56,797 nucleotides of DNA from the NCBI GenBank assembly GCA_023249675.1, contig JAHFCE010000003.1:54988-111784 (forward strand), in the 5' to 3' direction. Source of the DNA: Elusimicrobiota bacterium (lineage in GTDB: Bacteria; Elusimicrobiota; Elusimicrobia; UBA1565; UBA9628). Both the position numbers and the translations under genes were made by a program. Below are positions 27,756 through 35,648 of this stretch, piece after piece. The notes under the pieces were generated by a model, which was given only the letters and a program-made list of their open reading frames with translations, was not told the DNA's origin and did not search any database. Position 1 is the stretch's first letter; each line of letters opens with the position of its first letter.

Positions 27756-29579
27756 CTAGAGTTGATTGAACAGGTAGCGCCGTACGATCCGCGTCAGCGG
27801 CGAGTCGGGGATCGCGAGCGCTCCAGGATCGGTCACGGAGAGAGCCGCGGCGACATCGGCGGCGAAGGCGCGGTCGAGTCGGGCGGCGACGCGGACATCG
27901 AGAACGGAGACAATGAGCTCGTGCTCATAGCGGACGCTGCGCGGGTGGAGATTGAAGGAGCCGGTGATGGAGAACAGCCCGTCGACGGTCATGAACTTGC
28001 TGTGCAAGGTCGAGCCGCGCTTGAGGAAGACTCCGGCCCCCGCCGCAATGAGCTCGGGCAGGCTCGCGAGGATCGGGGCGGTCACGATCGGCTCATCGAC
28101 GCTTTCCGCGGAGTTGGTCAGGATGTTGACTTTTACGCCGCGCCGGAGCGCTGCGAGAAGGGCTGCTCGCAGCGCGGGGGTGGTGATCACATAGGCGTTC
28201 TCGATGTTGATGACGCGCGAGGCGCCGGAGATGGCTTTGAGGTAGGCGAGCATGATCGTCGCCTCGCCTTCGGGGCCGTCGGCGAGGAAGGACATGCGCG
28301 CGAGGCCGTTTGCCGGAGCGGCGGGCGCCTCGGCGCTCATGCGGCCGTGGGGCAGGCGCTGAGCCTCGACCTGAGCGTTCCACAACCCAGCCATGAAGCG
28401 TGCTGTCTGCGTCACGACGGGCCCGCGGTAGAGCATATCGGTGTCGCGCCACTTTTGTCCCGCGCCCATGTGCGAGTACTCGTCGCCGAAGTTCATACCG
28501 CCGATGATTGCATAGACGCCGTCCACAAGCAGTATCTTGGTGTGGAGGCCGTCGTATTTCCTGGACGCGTCATTAAAGAAGACGACCTCGATGCCCGCTG
28601 CCGCCATGCGCGCGAGCACGGCGGCGCCGTGCAGGGCGACGGTCTTGCCGTCGACCATGATCTTCACATCGAGTCCCTCGCTTTTCTTGGCGATGAGCAG
28701 GTCGGCGGCGGCGTTTCCGGTCGTGTCGTCGTAGAAGGCCCAGCTTTGGATGTGGAGGCTTCTCTTCGCTTTGCGCATCAGGCCGAAACGGACGGCGAAG
28801 GAGGCGGGGCCATCGATGAGGGGCTTGGCCGAGTTGCCCTCGGTGAAAGCGGAGCCGGTCAAGGCCTCGTATTCCCGCACGAAGCCGGGCTCGGAGAACA
28901 GCGAGGGCGCGTCCGGACCGCGGGACGGGTGCGCGCTTGCGGCGACCAAAGCGAGCTGCCGCCGGGACATGTCTTCCCATGACTCGAAGGGTTTGGCGCC
29001 AGGGATCTTGCCGGCGCCCTCAAGCTCGGCGCCGATCATGAAGGCGAACTGAGCCGCGAACAGCGCGCGTTTCTCCGCCGGCATCGGCGGCAGGTGCGGG
29101 ATCAGGCGCGGGTCGGCGGCGAGCGCCTGGAGCGTCGGGCCAAGCCGGCCTGCCTCATGGGCGCGCGCGAGGACCGCGATGAGTTCGGACTCGGCTTTGG
29201 CCGGATCGCCTCCGGATTTGATCAGAGCGGCGAGCAGTTCTCCGGCGAAGGCGTCGACCGCGGGGTCGGGCGCAGGGACTGCGGCGCTCGCGTCCGGCCG
29301 CGCGCCGTCAAAGGCCGCGGCGGCGGACAGGCCCGGGGTCCCCTCAGGGGCTATCGCGACAAGCGAGCGGGCGGCACTCACGGCGACGGGGCCGGCCTCC
29401 ATCGCGGGAGCAAGCATCGAGATCACGGCGTTCATCACCGGCGCCGACGGCTCAAGAGGTATGGATGGGATGACGATGGGTGCGGGTGCGCCGGGGATTG
29501 CGGGGAGGCTGATGACGGCGGCCCGGGCGGACGGCCTCAGGGCGAGGAAGGCCGACAACAGTAAAATATGAGAACTCAC
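27756..29579 (-). CDS. Exported phospholipase D / cardiolipin-synthase-like protein
   Basis: A 607-aa protein with a signal peptide (MSSHILLLSAFLALRPSARA). An Ala/Pro-rich region of about 220 residues precedes two PLD catalytic motifs: LHTKILLVDGVYAIIGGMNF and LHSKFMTVDGLFSITGSFN, each HxK(x)4D with a downstream Gly-rich segment and Asn. Both active-site halves are intact. Export, rather than membrane anchoring, separates it from housekeeping cardiolipin synthases. It may act on phospholipids or nucleic acid in the periplasm or outside. The start is GTG at 29579, with an AT-rich -10-like stretch (TAATAAAAT) 6 to 9 bases upstream. Confidence 0.87.
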   Translation of the reverse strand: MSSHILLLSAFLALRPSARAAVISLPAIPGAPAPIVIPSIPLEPSAPVMNAVISMLAPAMEAGPVAVSAARSLVAIAPEGTPGLSAAAAFDGARPDASAAVPAPDPAVDAFAGELLAALIKSGGDPAKAESELIAVLARAHEAGRLGPTLQALAADPRLIPHLPPMPAEKRALFAAQFAFMIGAELEGAGKIPGAKPFESWEDMSRRQLALVAASAHPSRGPDAPSLFSEPGFVREYEALTGSAFTEGNSAKPLIDGPASFAVRFGLMRKAKRSLHIQSWAFYDDTTGNAAADLLIAKKSEGLDVKIMVDGKTVALHGAAVLARMAAAGIEVVFFNDASRKYDGLHTKILLVDGVYAIIGGMNFGDEYSHMGAGQKWRDTDMLYRGPVVTQTARFMAGLWNAQVEAQRLPHGRMSAEAPAAPANGLARMSFLADGPEGEATIMLAYLKAISGASRVINIENAYVITTPALRAALLAALRRGVKVNILTNSAESVDEPIVTAPILASLPELIAAGAGVFLKRGSTLHSKFMTVDGLFSITGSFNLHPRSVRYEHELIVSVLDVRVAARLDRAFAADVAAALSVTDPGALAIPDSPLTRIVRRYLFNQL

Positions 29580-29681
29580 AGTCGTATTTTATTATGGAAC
29601 GGAGGTTATGCGCATGAGTCTTTCGGCCCCAAAACTGGACGAGAAGGCCCATACGTCATAGATATGGGTGGGCTATTGCGG

Positions 29682-31772
29682 CTAAGCCAGATCGATCCAG
29701 TTCCAGCGGCTTTGGTACAAGGCGATCAGGCGGTCCCGGACCGCGCGGTGGCCGGGGGCCAGCAGTTTGGGGTCGGCCTTGAGCAGTTCATCGGCGTCGG
29801 CGCGCGCGAAGCCGAGAAGTTCCGCGTCCTTGAACAGGTCGGCGACGGCGAGCGCCAACTCGCCGCTCTGCGCCGTGCCGAGGAGTTCGCCGGGGCCGCG
29901 CAGCTTGAGATCCTCTTCGCCGATCTTGAAGCCGTCGGCGGTCGCGGTCATGATGTCGAGGCGCGCGCGGGCGTGTTCGGTGCGGGGGTCGGCGACGAGG
30001 TGGCAATAGGACTGCGCGCCGCCGCGGCCGATGCGTCCGCGCAGCTGGTGCAGGCTCGCGAGGCCGAAGCGGTCGGCGTTCTGGATGACCATGACCGTTG
30101 CGTTCGGCACGTCGATGCCGACCTCGATGACCTGGGTCGCGACGAGTATTTGGGATTTACCCTCGGCAAATCCGTTCATCGCAGCGCTTTTGGCTTTGCC
30201 GGTCATCGCGCCATGAATGAGGTCCATTTTAAGATCGGGGAACACCGAGGTTTTCAGGCGCTCGAACTCAGACTTGGCCGACTGCAGGTCGAGCCGGGCC
30301 GATTCCTCGATGATCGGATAGACGACGTAGGCCTGGCGGCCGGCCGCGACCTCGCGACGGATCTCGGCGAAGGCCGCGGCTTCGGGGGAAAAGAAGGTCG
30401 CAATCGGCGTGCGTCCCGGGGGCATCTCATCGATCGTCGAGGCCTCGAGGTCGCCGTACAAGGATAGCGCGAGCGTGCGCGGAATCGGCGTCGCGGTCAT
30501 GACCAGAAGGTCGATGAGGTTGCCTTTTTGGCGCAACGTCGTGCGCTGGCGCACGCCGAAGCGGTGCTGCTCATCGATGACGGCCAGACGCAGGCGCGGG
30601 ATATTGACCATGCCCTCAAGGAGGGCATGGGTGCCCACGATGATGTCGATTTCGCCCGCGCGTATCGCTGTTAAAATTCGTTCACGCTCTTTCTTGGGCA
30701 CGCGCGAGGTGAGAGACGCGACCTTCACTGGGAGCCCGTTTAAGAAGCGGTCGAGCGTGGCGCGGTGCTGGTCGGCCAGGATTTCCGTCGGCGCCATCAA
30801 CGCGCCCTGGCCTCCGTTTTCAACGGCGAGAAGCAAAGCGGACAGTGCGACCACCGTCTTGCCTGAGCCGACGTCGCCCTGGAGCAGGCGCGTCATCGGA
30901 TAGGGCTTGCGCATATCGTCGAAGATCTCGTTGATGACGCGCTTCTGGGCACGCGTGAACTCGAAGCCGGCCTTCTGTCGAAAGGGCGTGAGTAAAGTGC
31001 GTTTGACGTCATAAGAAAAGCGCTTGCGCAGGCCGCGGGTCTGGCGGCGTTTGAGAATCCAGGCGAGCTCGAGAAGCAGAAGCTCCTCGTAGGCGAGGCG
31101 GGCGCGCGCGGCCTCGAGTTCGGCGTCCGAGCGCGGGAAATGGATGCCGCGCAGGGCTTGGGAGGCGGCGAGCAGTTTTCGTTTGGCCACGAGCTCGGCG
31201 GGAACCGTATCGCGCGCGGAGCCGGCGGCGAGCTCGAGGGCCTTGTGCGCGGCCTCGCGCAGGAAGCGCTGGGACAAGCCCGCGGTCAGCGCGTAGATGG
31301 GCGTGATGCGGCCGGCGTGCACGCGCCAGCGCTCATCGGCGAGCGGATAGTGCTCCTCCACGCGGATTTCGCGCACGCCGGTCAGGTCGGGCTCGGCGCG
31401 GCCGATCACCCAGAGGTCGGCGCCTTCAGCCGCCTCGGCTTTCAAGGACGCGAAGGCGTCGTAGCTGCGCGAGAGGTGCTTGAACCACAGGCACTCGACC
31501 TTGCCGTGGGCGGTGGCGAGCGTCGCCTTGTAGATGCCCAAGGTCGGGCCCGCGCCATGCCGTGAGGCGCGCAGGACGCGGCCTCTTAGAACGATGAGGC
31601 CGCCCGTGGGGCGCTTCAAGTTTTCGGTTTCGTGGCGATCCTGCCAGAGGCGGGGGTAATGGGTGAGCAGGTCTCCCAAGGTGCGCACATCTAAATGCTC
31701 GAAGAGGGCCGCCCGGCGGGGGCCGACCCCTTTCAGGTACTGGATGGGCGTGCTGAGAGTTTGTTCGGTCAT
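29682..31772 (-). CDS. recG: ATP-dependent DNA helicase RecG
   Basis: A 696-aa fork-remodelling helicase. The N-terminal wedge domain begins PIQYLKGVGPRRAALFEHL and includes an OB fold. The helicase core has Walker A GDVGSGKT, motif II DEQHRFGVRQR, motif III TATPIPRTLALSLYGDLE and motif VI QLRGRIGRGGAQSYC. The length is normal. It is divergent from rpmB. The following PLD gene lies about 100 bases downstream. Confidence 0.97.
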   Translation of the reverse strand: MTEQTLSTPIQYLKGVGPRRAALFEHLDVRTLGDLLTHYPRLWQDRHETENLKRPTGGLIVLRGRVLRASRHGAGPTLGIYKATLATAHGKVECLWFKHLSRSYDAFASLKAEAAEGADLWVIGRAEPDLTGVREIRVEEHYPLADERWRVHAGRITPIYALTAGLSQRFLREAAHKALELAAGSARDTVPAELVAKRKLLAASQALRGIHFPRSDAELEAARARLAYEELLLLELAWILKRRQTRGLRKRFSYDVKRTLLTPFRQKAGFEFTRAQKRVINEIFDDMRKPYPMTRLLQGDVGSGKTVVALSALLLAVENGGQGALMAPTEILADQHRATLDRFLNGLPVKVASLTSRVPKKERERILTAIRAGEIDIIVGTHALLEGMVNIPRLRLAVIDEQHRFGVRQRTTLRQKGNLIDLLVMTATPIPRTLALSLYGDLEASTIDEMPPGRTPIATFFSPEAAAFAEIRREVAAGRQAYVVYPIIEESARLDLQSAKSEFERLKTSVFPDLKMDLIHGAMTGKAKSAAMNGFAEGKSQILVATQVIEVGIDVPNATVMVIQNADRFGLASLHQLRGRIGRGGAQSYCHLVADPRTEHARARLDIMTATADGFKIGEEDLKLRGPGELLGTAQSGELALAVADLFKDAELLGFARADADELLKADPKLLAPGHRAVRDRLIALYQSRWNWIDLA

Positions 31773-31791
31773 GGCATATGCTCGGTCAACT

Positions 31792-31800
31792 TGCTATAAT
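31792..31800 (+). promoter_or_regulatory. Extended -10 promoter of rpmB
   Basis: TGCTATAAT is a perfect extended -10 box ending 9 bases before the rpmB ATG. No good -35 box is seen. The transcript would have about 3 leader bases and no ribosome-binding site. Confidence 0.68.
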
Positions 31801-31809
31801 GAGCGCACA

Positions 31810-32010
31810 ATGTCATTTAAATGCCAGATTCCCGGTTGCGGCAAAGGTCCTCAGTCCGGCAACAGCTACAGCCATTCGCATAAGGCGACTCGTCGCGTCT
31901 TCCGCCCGAACCTTCAGCGGCAGAAGGTCGCGATCGCAGGCCGGACTCAGACCGTCTACGTGTGCACGGACTGCATCAAGTCCGGGCGCGCGGTTCGTCC
32001 GACTCGATAA
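31810..32010 (+). CDS. rpmB: 50S ribosomal protein L28, zinc-binding form
   Basis: A 66-aa ribosomal protein. It starts MSFKCQIPGCGKGPQSGNS, has SHSHKATRRVFRPNLQ, and ends with VYVCTDCIKSG. Two cysteine pairs (CxxxxC and CxxC) indicate the zinc-containing type. The open frame continues upstream into recG on the opposite strand, but the ATG at 31810 gives the family N-terminus and lies just after the promoter. Confidence 0.95.
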   Translation: MSFKCQIPGCGKGPQSGNSYSHSHKATRRVFRPNLQRQKVAIAGRTQTVYVCTDCIKSGRAVRPTR

Positions 32011-32027
32011 TAGCCAACCCTGTCCTC

Positions 32028-33596
32028 ATGCACAAGGAAGGGCGCGCGCTCAGGGCCTGGGCTTATGCCCTGGCCCTGATTGTTTTTTGCCTGCCCGTCA
32101 TGAGTCCGGATGTGTGGTGGCATCTCTCGGCGGGACGGTGGATTTGGGCGCACTGTTCGATCCCCTTTGCCGACGCGTTCAGCTTCACGCGCGCGGGCAC
32201 GGCGTGGATAGACTTCGAGTGGGGCTTTCAGCTTCTGTTGTATCCCTTCGGCCTGTTCGGCGATTGGGGATTATGGACGGCGAAGGCGTTGCTGCTCGCG
32301 CTGGCGTTTTTCCCGATCGACGGCCTGCTGCGCGATCGCAGGGCCTCGCCGGTCGAGCGCGCGCTCGGCGCGGCGCTCTGGGCGGCGGCGGTCCTGCCGA
32401 AATCCGACCTGCGCGCCGACCTGATCTCCGCGGCGTTCTTTGCCTGGCAGCTGCGCCGCCTCGCCTTCGGAAAAGCGTCCTTTGCGGCGGGCTTCATCGC
32501 CTTCGCTCTTTGGGCCAACCTTCATGCGGGCTTCGTGATCGGCCTCGTGCTGTATCCCGCGTGGGCTTTGGTCCAACGCGCGGCGCGAGAGGAACGGCCG
32601 AGAGATCTTGGGGCGGAGGCGTGCGGCGCCGCGCTCGGCACGCTGCTCAATCCCTACGGGCTCTCTCTGTACACGGTGTTCGTGACGCATGCGCTCGACC
32701 CGGTGCGTACCGGCGTCAAGGAGTGGGGCCCGTTTTCGCTGCGCTATCCGTTTCAGTGGCCGCTCGCCGTAATGCTCGTGGTCGGGGCTGTGATCGCATG
32801 GCGCGCGCGCCGGCGCGCGCCGGGCTTGGCGTACGCCGCTTTGGCCCTGACCGCGGCGACCGTGTACTCCTCACGTTTTAGCGCCTATTGGCCGGCGGCT
32901 GCCGTGCCGTTGCTGGCGGCCTCAGTCCCGGCCGAAGCGGCGCTCGCTCTTCTCTCGCTTCTCTTTGCCGTGTCGCTGCGCGCCGTCGACTGGGGCCGGC
33001 CTTATCAGGATGTGTTCGTCGCGCGCCGGGCCGCGGACTTCGTCGTCGCGGAGCGCGCGGTGTTCGCGCCGCTGCGCCTGTTCAATACATACGAATGGGG
33101 CGGCTATTTGGGATGGCGCCTCGGGGCCGAAAGCCGCGTCTACGGCGACGGGCGCTACTTGTTCCATGGCCAGATTGCCGAGCTGCAGGAGGCGCTCTCC
33201 GGGAGCGCGCCGATGGCCGCGTTCGTCGAGCGCAACCGCCTCGACGCTTTGCTGATCCGGAATTATCCCGAGCGTCTGCCGGGCGTGCGCCTCTATCCGG
33301 ATGGCTCCCGGCGCGAGCTCGCGCGGCCGTGGTACGTCGCGTACCTGCCGCGCGAGCGCTGGGCCCTCGTCTGGTGGGACCGGCAGGCGCTACTCTTCGT
33401 GGACCGCTCGAAAGCCGCGGCCGGGTGGCTTACGGCGCATGAGTACCGTTGGTGGCGTCCTGGCGACGCAGAGGCCCTCGCGGATGCCCTGGCGAGGGGC
33501 GAGGCTTCTGCGGCCGCCGTCGAGGCCGAAAAGGCCCGTCAGAACCTCCTCTCCCAAACCTCGAACCATGTGAACGAGGCGTTACGCCCCCCTTGA
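32028..33596 (+). CDS. Multi-spanning membrane protein, possibly GT-C-type glycosyltransferase
   Basis: A 522-aa protein with about ten hydrophobic segments in the first 340 residues and a soluble C-terminal part. The first loop reads SPDVWWHLSAGRWIWAH, then DAFSFTRAGTAWIDFEWGFQ. This 'D.WWHL..G......P..D.fSft..g..W...eW' pattern is shared by many uncharacterised bacterial membrane proteins that resemble lipid-linked-sugar glycosyltransferases. Sugar transfer is therefore a guess. The ATG at 32028 was preferred to an upstream start inside rpmB. It lies 17 bases after rpmB and is probably co-transcribed with it. Confidence 0.8.
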   Translation: MHKEGRALRAWAYALALIVFCLPVMSPDVWWHLSAGRWIWAHCSIPFADAFSFTRAGTAWIDFEWGFQLLLYPFGLFGDWGLWTAKALLLALAFFPIDGLLRDRRASPVERALGAALWAAAVLPKSDLRADLISAAFFAWQLRRLAFGKASFAAGFIAFALWANLHAGFVIGLVLYPAWALVQRAAREERPRDLGAEACGAALGTLLNPYGLSLYTVFVTHALDPVRTGVKEWGPFSLRYPFQWPLAVMLVVGAVIAWRARRRAPGLAYAALALTAATVYSSRFSAYWPAAAVPLLAASVPAEAALALLSLLFAVSLRAVDWGRPYQDVFVARRAADFVVAERAVFAPLRLFNTYEWGGYLGWRLGAESRVYGDGRYLFHGQIAELQEALSGSAPMAAFVERNRLDALLIRNYPERLPGVRLYPDGSRRELARPWYVAYLPRERWALVWWDRQALLFVDRSKAAAGWLTAHEYRWWRPGDAEALADALARGEASAAAVEAEKARQNLLSQTSNHVNEALRPP

Positions 33597-33621
33597 TTAA
33601 TTGCAAGTCTTAGACTACATT
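33593..33621 (+). promoter_or_regulatory. Candidate promoter of the CheY-like gene
   Basis: TTGATT (33593-33598), a 17-base spacer and TACATT (33616-33621). An AGAGGAG ribosome-binding site follows at about 33651-33657. Confidence 0.5.
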
Positions 33622-33667
33622 ATCGGGCCCGGGCCGTATTGCGGGCTGGCAGAGGAGACCCCCCGTG

Positions 33668-34048
33668 ATGAAGCAGATTTTGCGCACTCTGATCGTTGAC
33701 GACAGCGTCGCGACGCGGATGCTGCTCCGGGACATGCTGGAAAGCGCTGGCCATCAAGTGTTGGCCGAGGCTGAGAACCAGGATGAGGCGGTGAAGGCTT
33801 ACGCCGCGCACAAGCCGGATGTGACCACTCTGGACCTTTCCTTGGCTCAAGGCGACGGCCTGTCGGTGCTCAAGGCTATCCGCCAATTAGACGCAAAAGC
33901 CAAGGTGGTCGTTATCTCCGGCAACTCCCAACAAAAGGTCCTTGAGATGATCCAGGCCGCCGGCGCCACCGGCTTTTTGGCAAAACCGTTTAAAATCGAC
34001 GAATTGATTGCGGCCGTTGAGCGCGCGGCCGGGCCGAATCAGCTTTGA
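33668..34048 (+). CDS. CheY-like single-domain response regulator
   Basis: A 126-aa receiver domain with no output domain. The acidic pair is Asp11-Asp12, the phosphoacceptor is Asp56 in TTLDLSL, the switch serine is in VISGNS and the lysine in AKPFK. It probably signals by protein binding. A GTG three bases upstream could also serve as the start; an AGAGGAG ribosome-binding site is well placed for either. The 3' end overlaps the convergent CheC-like gene by 10 bases, which suggests that the two work as a pair. No histidine kinase is encoded nearby. Confidence 0.92.
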   Translation: MKQILRTLIVDDSVATRMLLRDMLESAGHQVLAEAENQDEAVKAYAAHKPDVTTLDLSLAQGDGLSVLKAIRQLDAKAKVVVISGNSQQKVLEMIQAAGATGFLAKPFKIDELIAAVERAAGPNQL

Positions 34049-34644
34049 AGGACGTCTGGGTCGGAACGCAGCAGAAAGTTGGTCGTCACAGAATCCAGAC
34101 GGAGCATCAAGGTGCACTCGCAGGCCAAGGACGGCGAGGAGATGTGGATGAGCGCGTCGACCATCAGCTCATTGCCGAAGGAACTTAGGTCGCCGAAAGC
34201 CTGGGCGTAGATGTCGGACTTCCTGCCGACGACCATCGTCGGCGCGGAGAGAATCCTCCCCATCCCCTGGCGGTCCGCCAATTCTCCGGATAATCCGCCG
34301 ACGATGATATTGGCGATTTCTGTCAGACTCGAGCGTTCGAAGGCGGCGCTCGAGGCTCTCTGTCCAAGGCGATCCTGCGCATAGGACCGCACGAGGGTCT
34401 TTCCGTTTTCTTCGGAGAACATGACGAGGTATCTCTCGCCGGGGGTCGAAAAGCATGCGCCTGAATACTCCCGCTTGTCGCGGGCCAGGATCGAGCGGAA
34501 ACGCTCGCTTGATCCGACGTCAATGGAGACGATATGGATATCCCAACGGGCTCCGGAGATGTAGGCAAGCCTTTCGGTGCCCCGCGTCACGCCCAGCTTG
34601 ACGAAGGGAAGGAGCTCCGTGGAGGCGGTTTCAAGTGAGATCAT
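34039..34644 (-). CDS. CheC/CheX-like phosphatase-type protein
   Basis: A 201-aa protein. The segment LTEIANIIVGGLSGELADR matches the helix motif of CheC/CheX/FliY phosphatases (E-x-x-N with 'EI.NII.G....L'), the residues that dephosphorylate CheY-P. The gene converges on a lone CheY-like gene with a 10-base overlap. The N-terminal 95 residues do not match anything that I recognise. It could be a dedicated CheY phosphatase or a binding partner. Family membership is likely; activity is inference. Confidence 0.68.
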   Translation of the reverse strand: MISLETASTELLPFVKLGVTRGTERLAYISGARWDIHIVSIDVGSSERFRSILARDKREYSGACFSTPGERYLVMFSEENGKTLVRSYAQDRLGQRASSAAFERSSLTEIANIIVGGLSGELADRQGMGRILSAPTMVVGRKSDIYAQAFGDLSSFGNELMVDALIHISSPSLACECTLMLRLDSVTTNFLLRSDPDVLQS

Positions 34645-34673
34645 TCTTCAGGGGGCAGGGGACGCCCCGCGAT

Positions 34674-34702
34674 AGTATAAACGGCGCCCCCGTGGATTTC
34701 AA
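34674..34702 (-). promoter_or_regulatory. Promoter of the CheC-like gene
   Basis: Minus strand: TTGAAA (34697-34702), a 17-base spacer and TATACT (34674-34679). The leader of about 25 bases contains a short GGGG/CCCC hairpin. Confidence 0.65.
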
Positions 34703-34746
34703 GGCTCATTTTTCTCGTTGTCATCGTTTTTTTATGGGTCCTATTT

Positions 34747-35211
34747 TCAGCGGCCGGCGCCTCGGATAACGGTGAAAGGAACGTTTTCAGATGAAGCGCC
34801 GGTCGCGCGTGCCGCGCGGATGATGTCAGGGAGTTGCTCGCGCGTGAAGAAGAAGGAGCCCTTGGGGGTGACCACGCCCGCCAGCTGTGATCGGGGGTCG
34901 TTCCCGAATGCGCTTAGAAACTGCTGAATCGACATCGGCCGCGCGGGCATCTCCCGCGGCGTCCGCCACGGGCTTGTGTAGGCCGTGAACGCCGCCGCAG
35001 GCCGGCCATCGATGACGACCGAGCCCAAGGCGTACGAATCCGGGAGGTCGTCCCTCAAACTATTCAAGGCTTCCGGTGCCAGCGGCATGAGCACTTGACG
35101 AAAAGTCGCGAGTTCGGCGCCCAGCGCTTCGGGCGTCGGAGGTGCGGGCGGCGCCGGTTGTCGGCAGGCGGCGAGCGTTAAGAGCAGGACAATGAGAGAA
35201 AGACGCCTCAT
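34747..35211 (-). CDS. Lipoprotein of unknown function
   Basis: A 154-aa protein with a lipoprotein signal (RRLSLIVLLLTLAAC) and a proline-rich linker after the cysteine. The mature part has no motif that I recognise. Its ATG overlaps the upstream SmpA-like gene by 4 bases, which places it last in the lpxB-ABC-relA operon. An envelope role is likely from anchoring and context. Confidence 0.78.
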   Translation of the reverse strand: MRRLSLIVLLLTLAACRQPAPPAPPTPEALGAELATFRQVLMPLAPEALNSLRDDLPDSYALGSVVIDGRPAAAFTAYTSPWRTPREMPARPMSIQQFLSAFGNDPRSQLAGVVTPKGSFFFTREQLPDIIRAARATGASSENVPFTVIRGAGR

Positions 35212-35648
35212 TCGGTGAGGGGGCGGCCGGAGGATTGAGCGCTTGATGAGCCGCGTTCGCGCGGGCCGCGGCGGGGAGGCGTTGGTGTTGCGGGTGTCGT
35301 GGGGGGCGTCGGCGCGGCGGATTCAGGCGGCTCGACATAGACGGCCGCGGTCACGACCGAGTCGCCGCAGCGGATGCTCACGGTCTTTCCAGAGGCGTCG
35401 TCGATCGACACGCGGTTTTGCGCCGGCATTGAGGCCGGGGTGCTCCACTCGTAGGCGGTGCGTCCTTTCAGGTGCGGCAAGGTCCTGCCCTCGATGTACG
35501 GGAAGGTCTCTTCCGGCGGGCCCATCGCGGCGAAGACCTGCTCGCGCGTCATGCCGACGCGAAGCTTCAGGCAGTGGCGGTAGTTCAACGCCGGTTGCCG
35601 AGAACAGCCTTCGGTGAAAAGGAGCCCGGCGAGAAGCAGAGGCTTCAT
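35208..35648 (-). CDS. SmpA/OmlA (BamE)-like lipoprotein
   Basis: A 146-aa protein. The lipobox is LLFTEGC, followed by LNYRHCLKLRVGMTREQVFA and AMGPPEETFPY. This is the 'l..G mt..qV...lG.P' pattern of the SmpA/OmlA domain found in BamE, an outer-membrane assembly factor. The C-terminus is a Pro/Thr/Arg/Ser-rich tail. The ATG at 35648 shares one base with the relA stop; an upstream in-frame extension has no signal peptide and is rejected. A true BamE role is not certain, because this domain also occurs in other lipoproteins. Confidence 0.72.
   Translation of the reverse strand: MKPLLLAGLLFTEGCSRQPALNYRHCLKLRVGMTREQVFAAMGPPEETFPYIEGRTLPHLKGRTAYEWSTPASMPAQNRVSIDDASGKTVSIRCGDSVVTAAVYVEPPESAAPTPPTTPATPTPPRRGPRERGSSSAQSSGRPLTE

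Noticed and set aside
27762-28982. Rightward 406-codon frame over the PLD gene
   Set aside because: It is a mirror of a gene with two intact catalytic motifs and reads as low-complexity sequence.
33630-33660. GC-rich repeat before the CheY-like gene as a terminator for the upstream membrane protein gene
   Set aside because: There is no T-run and the pairing is short.
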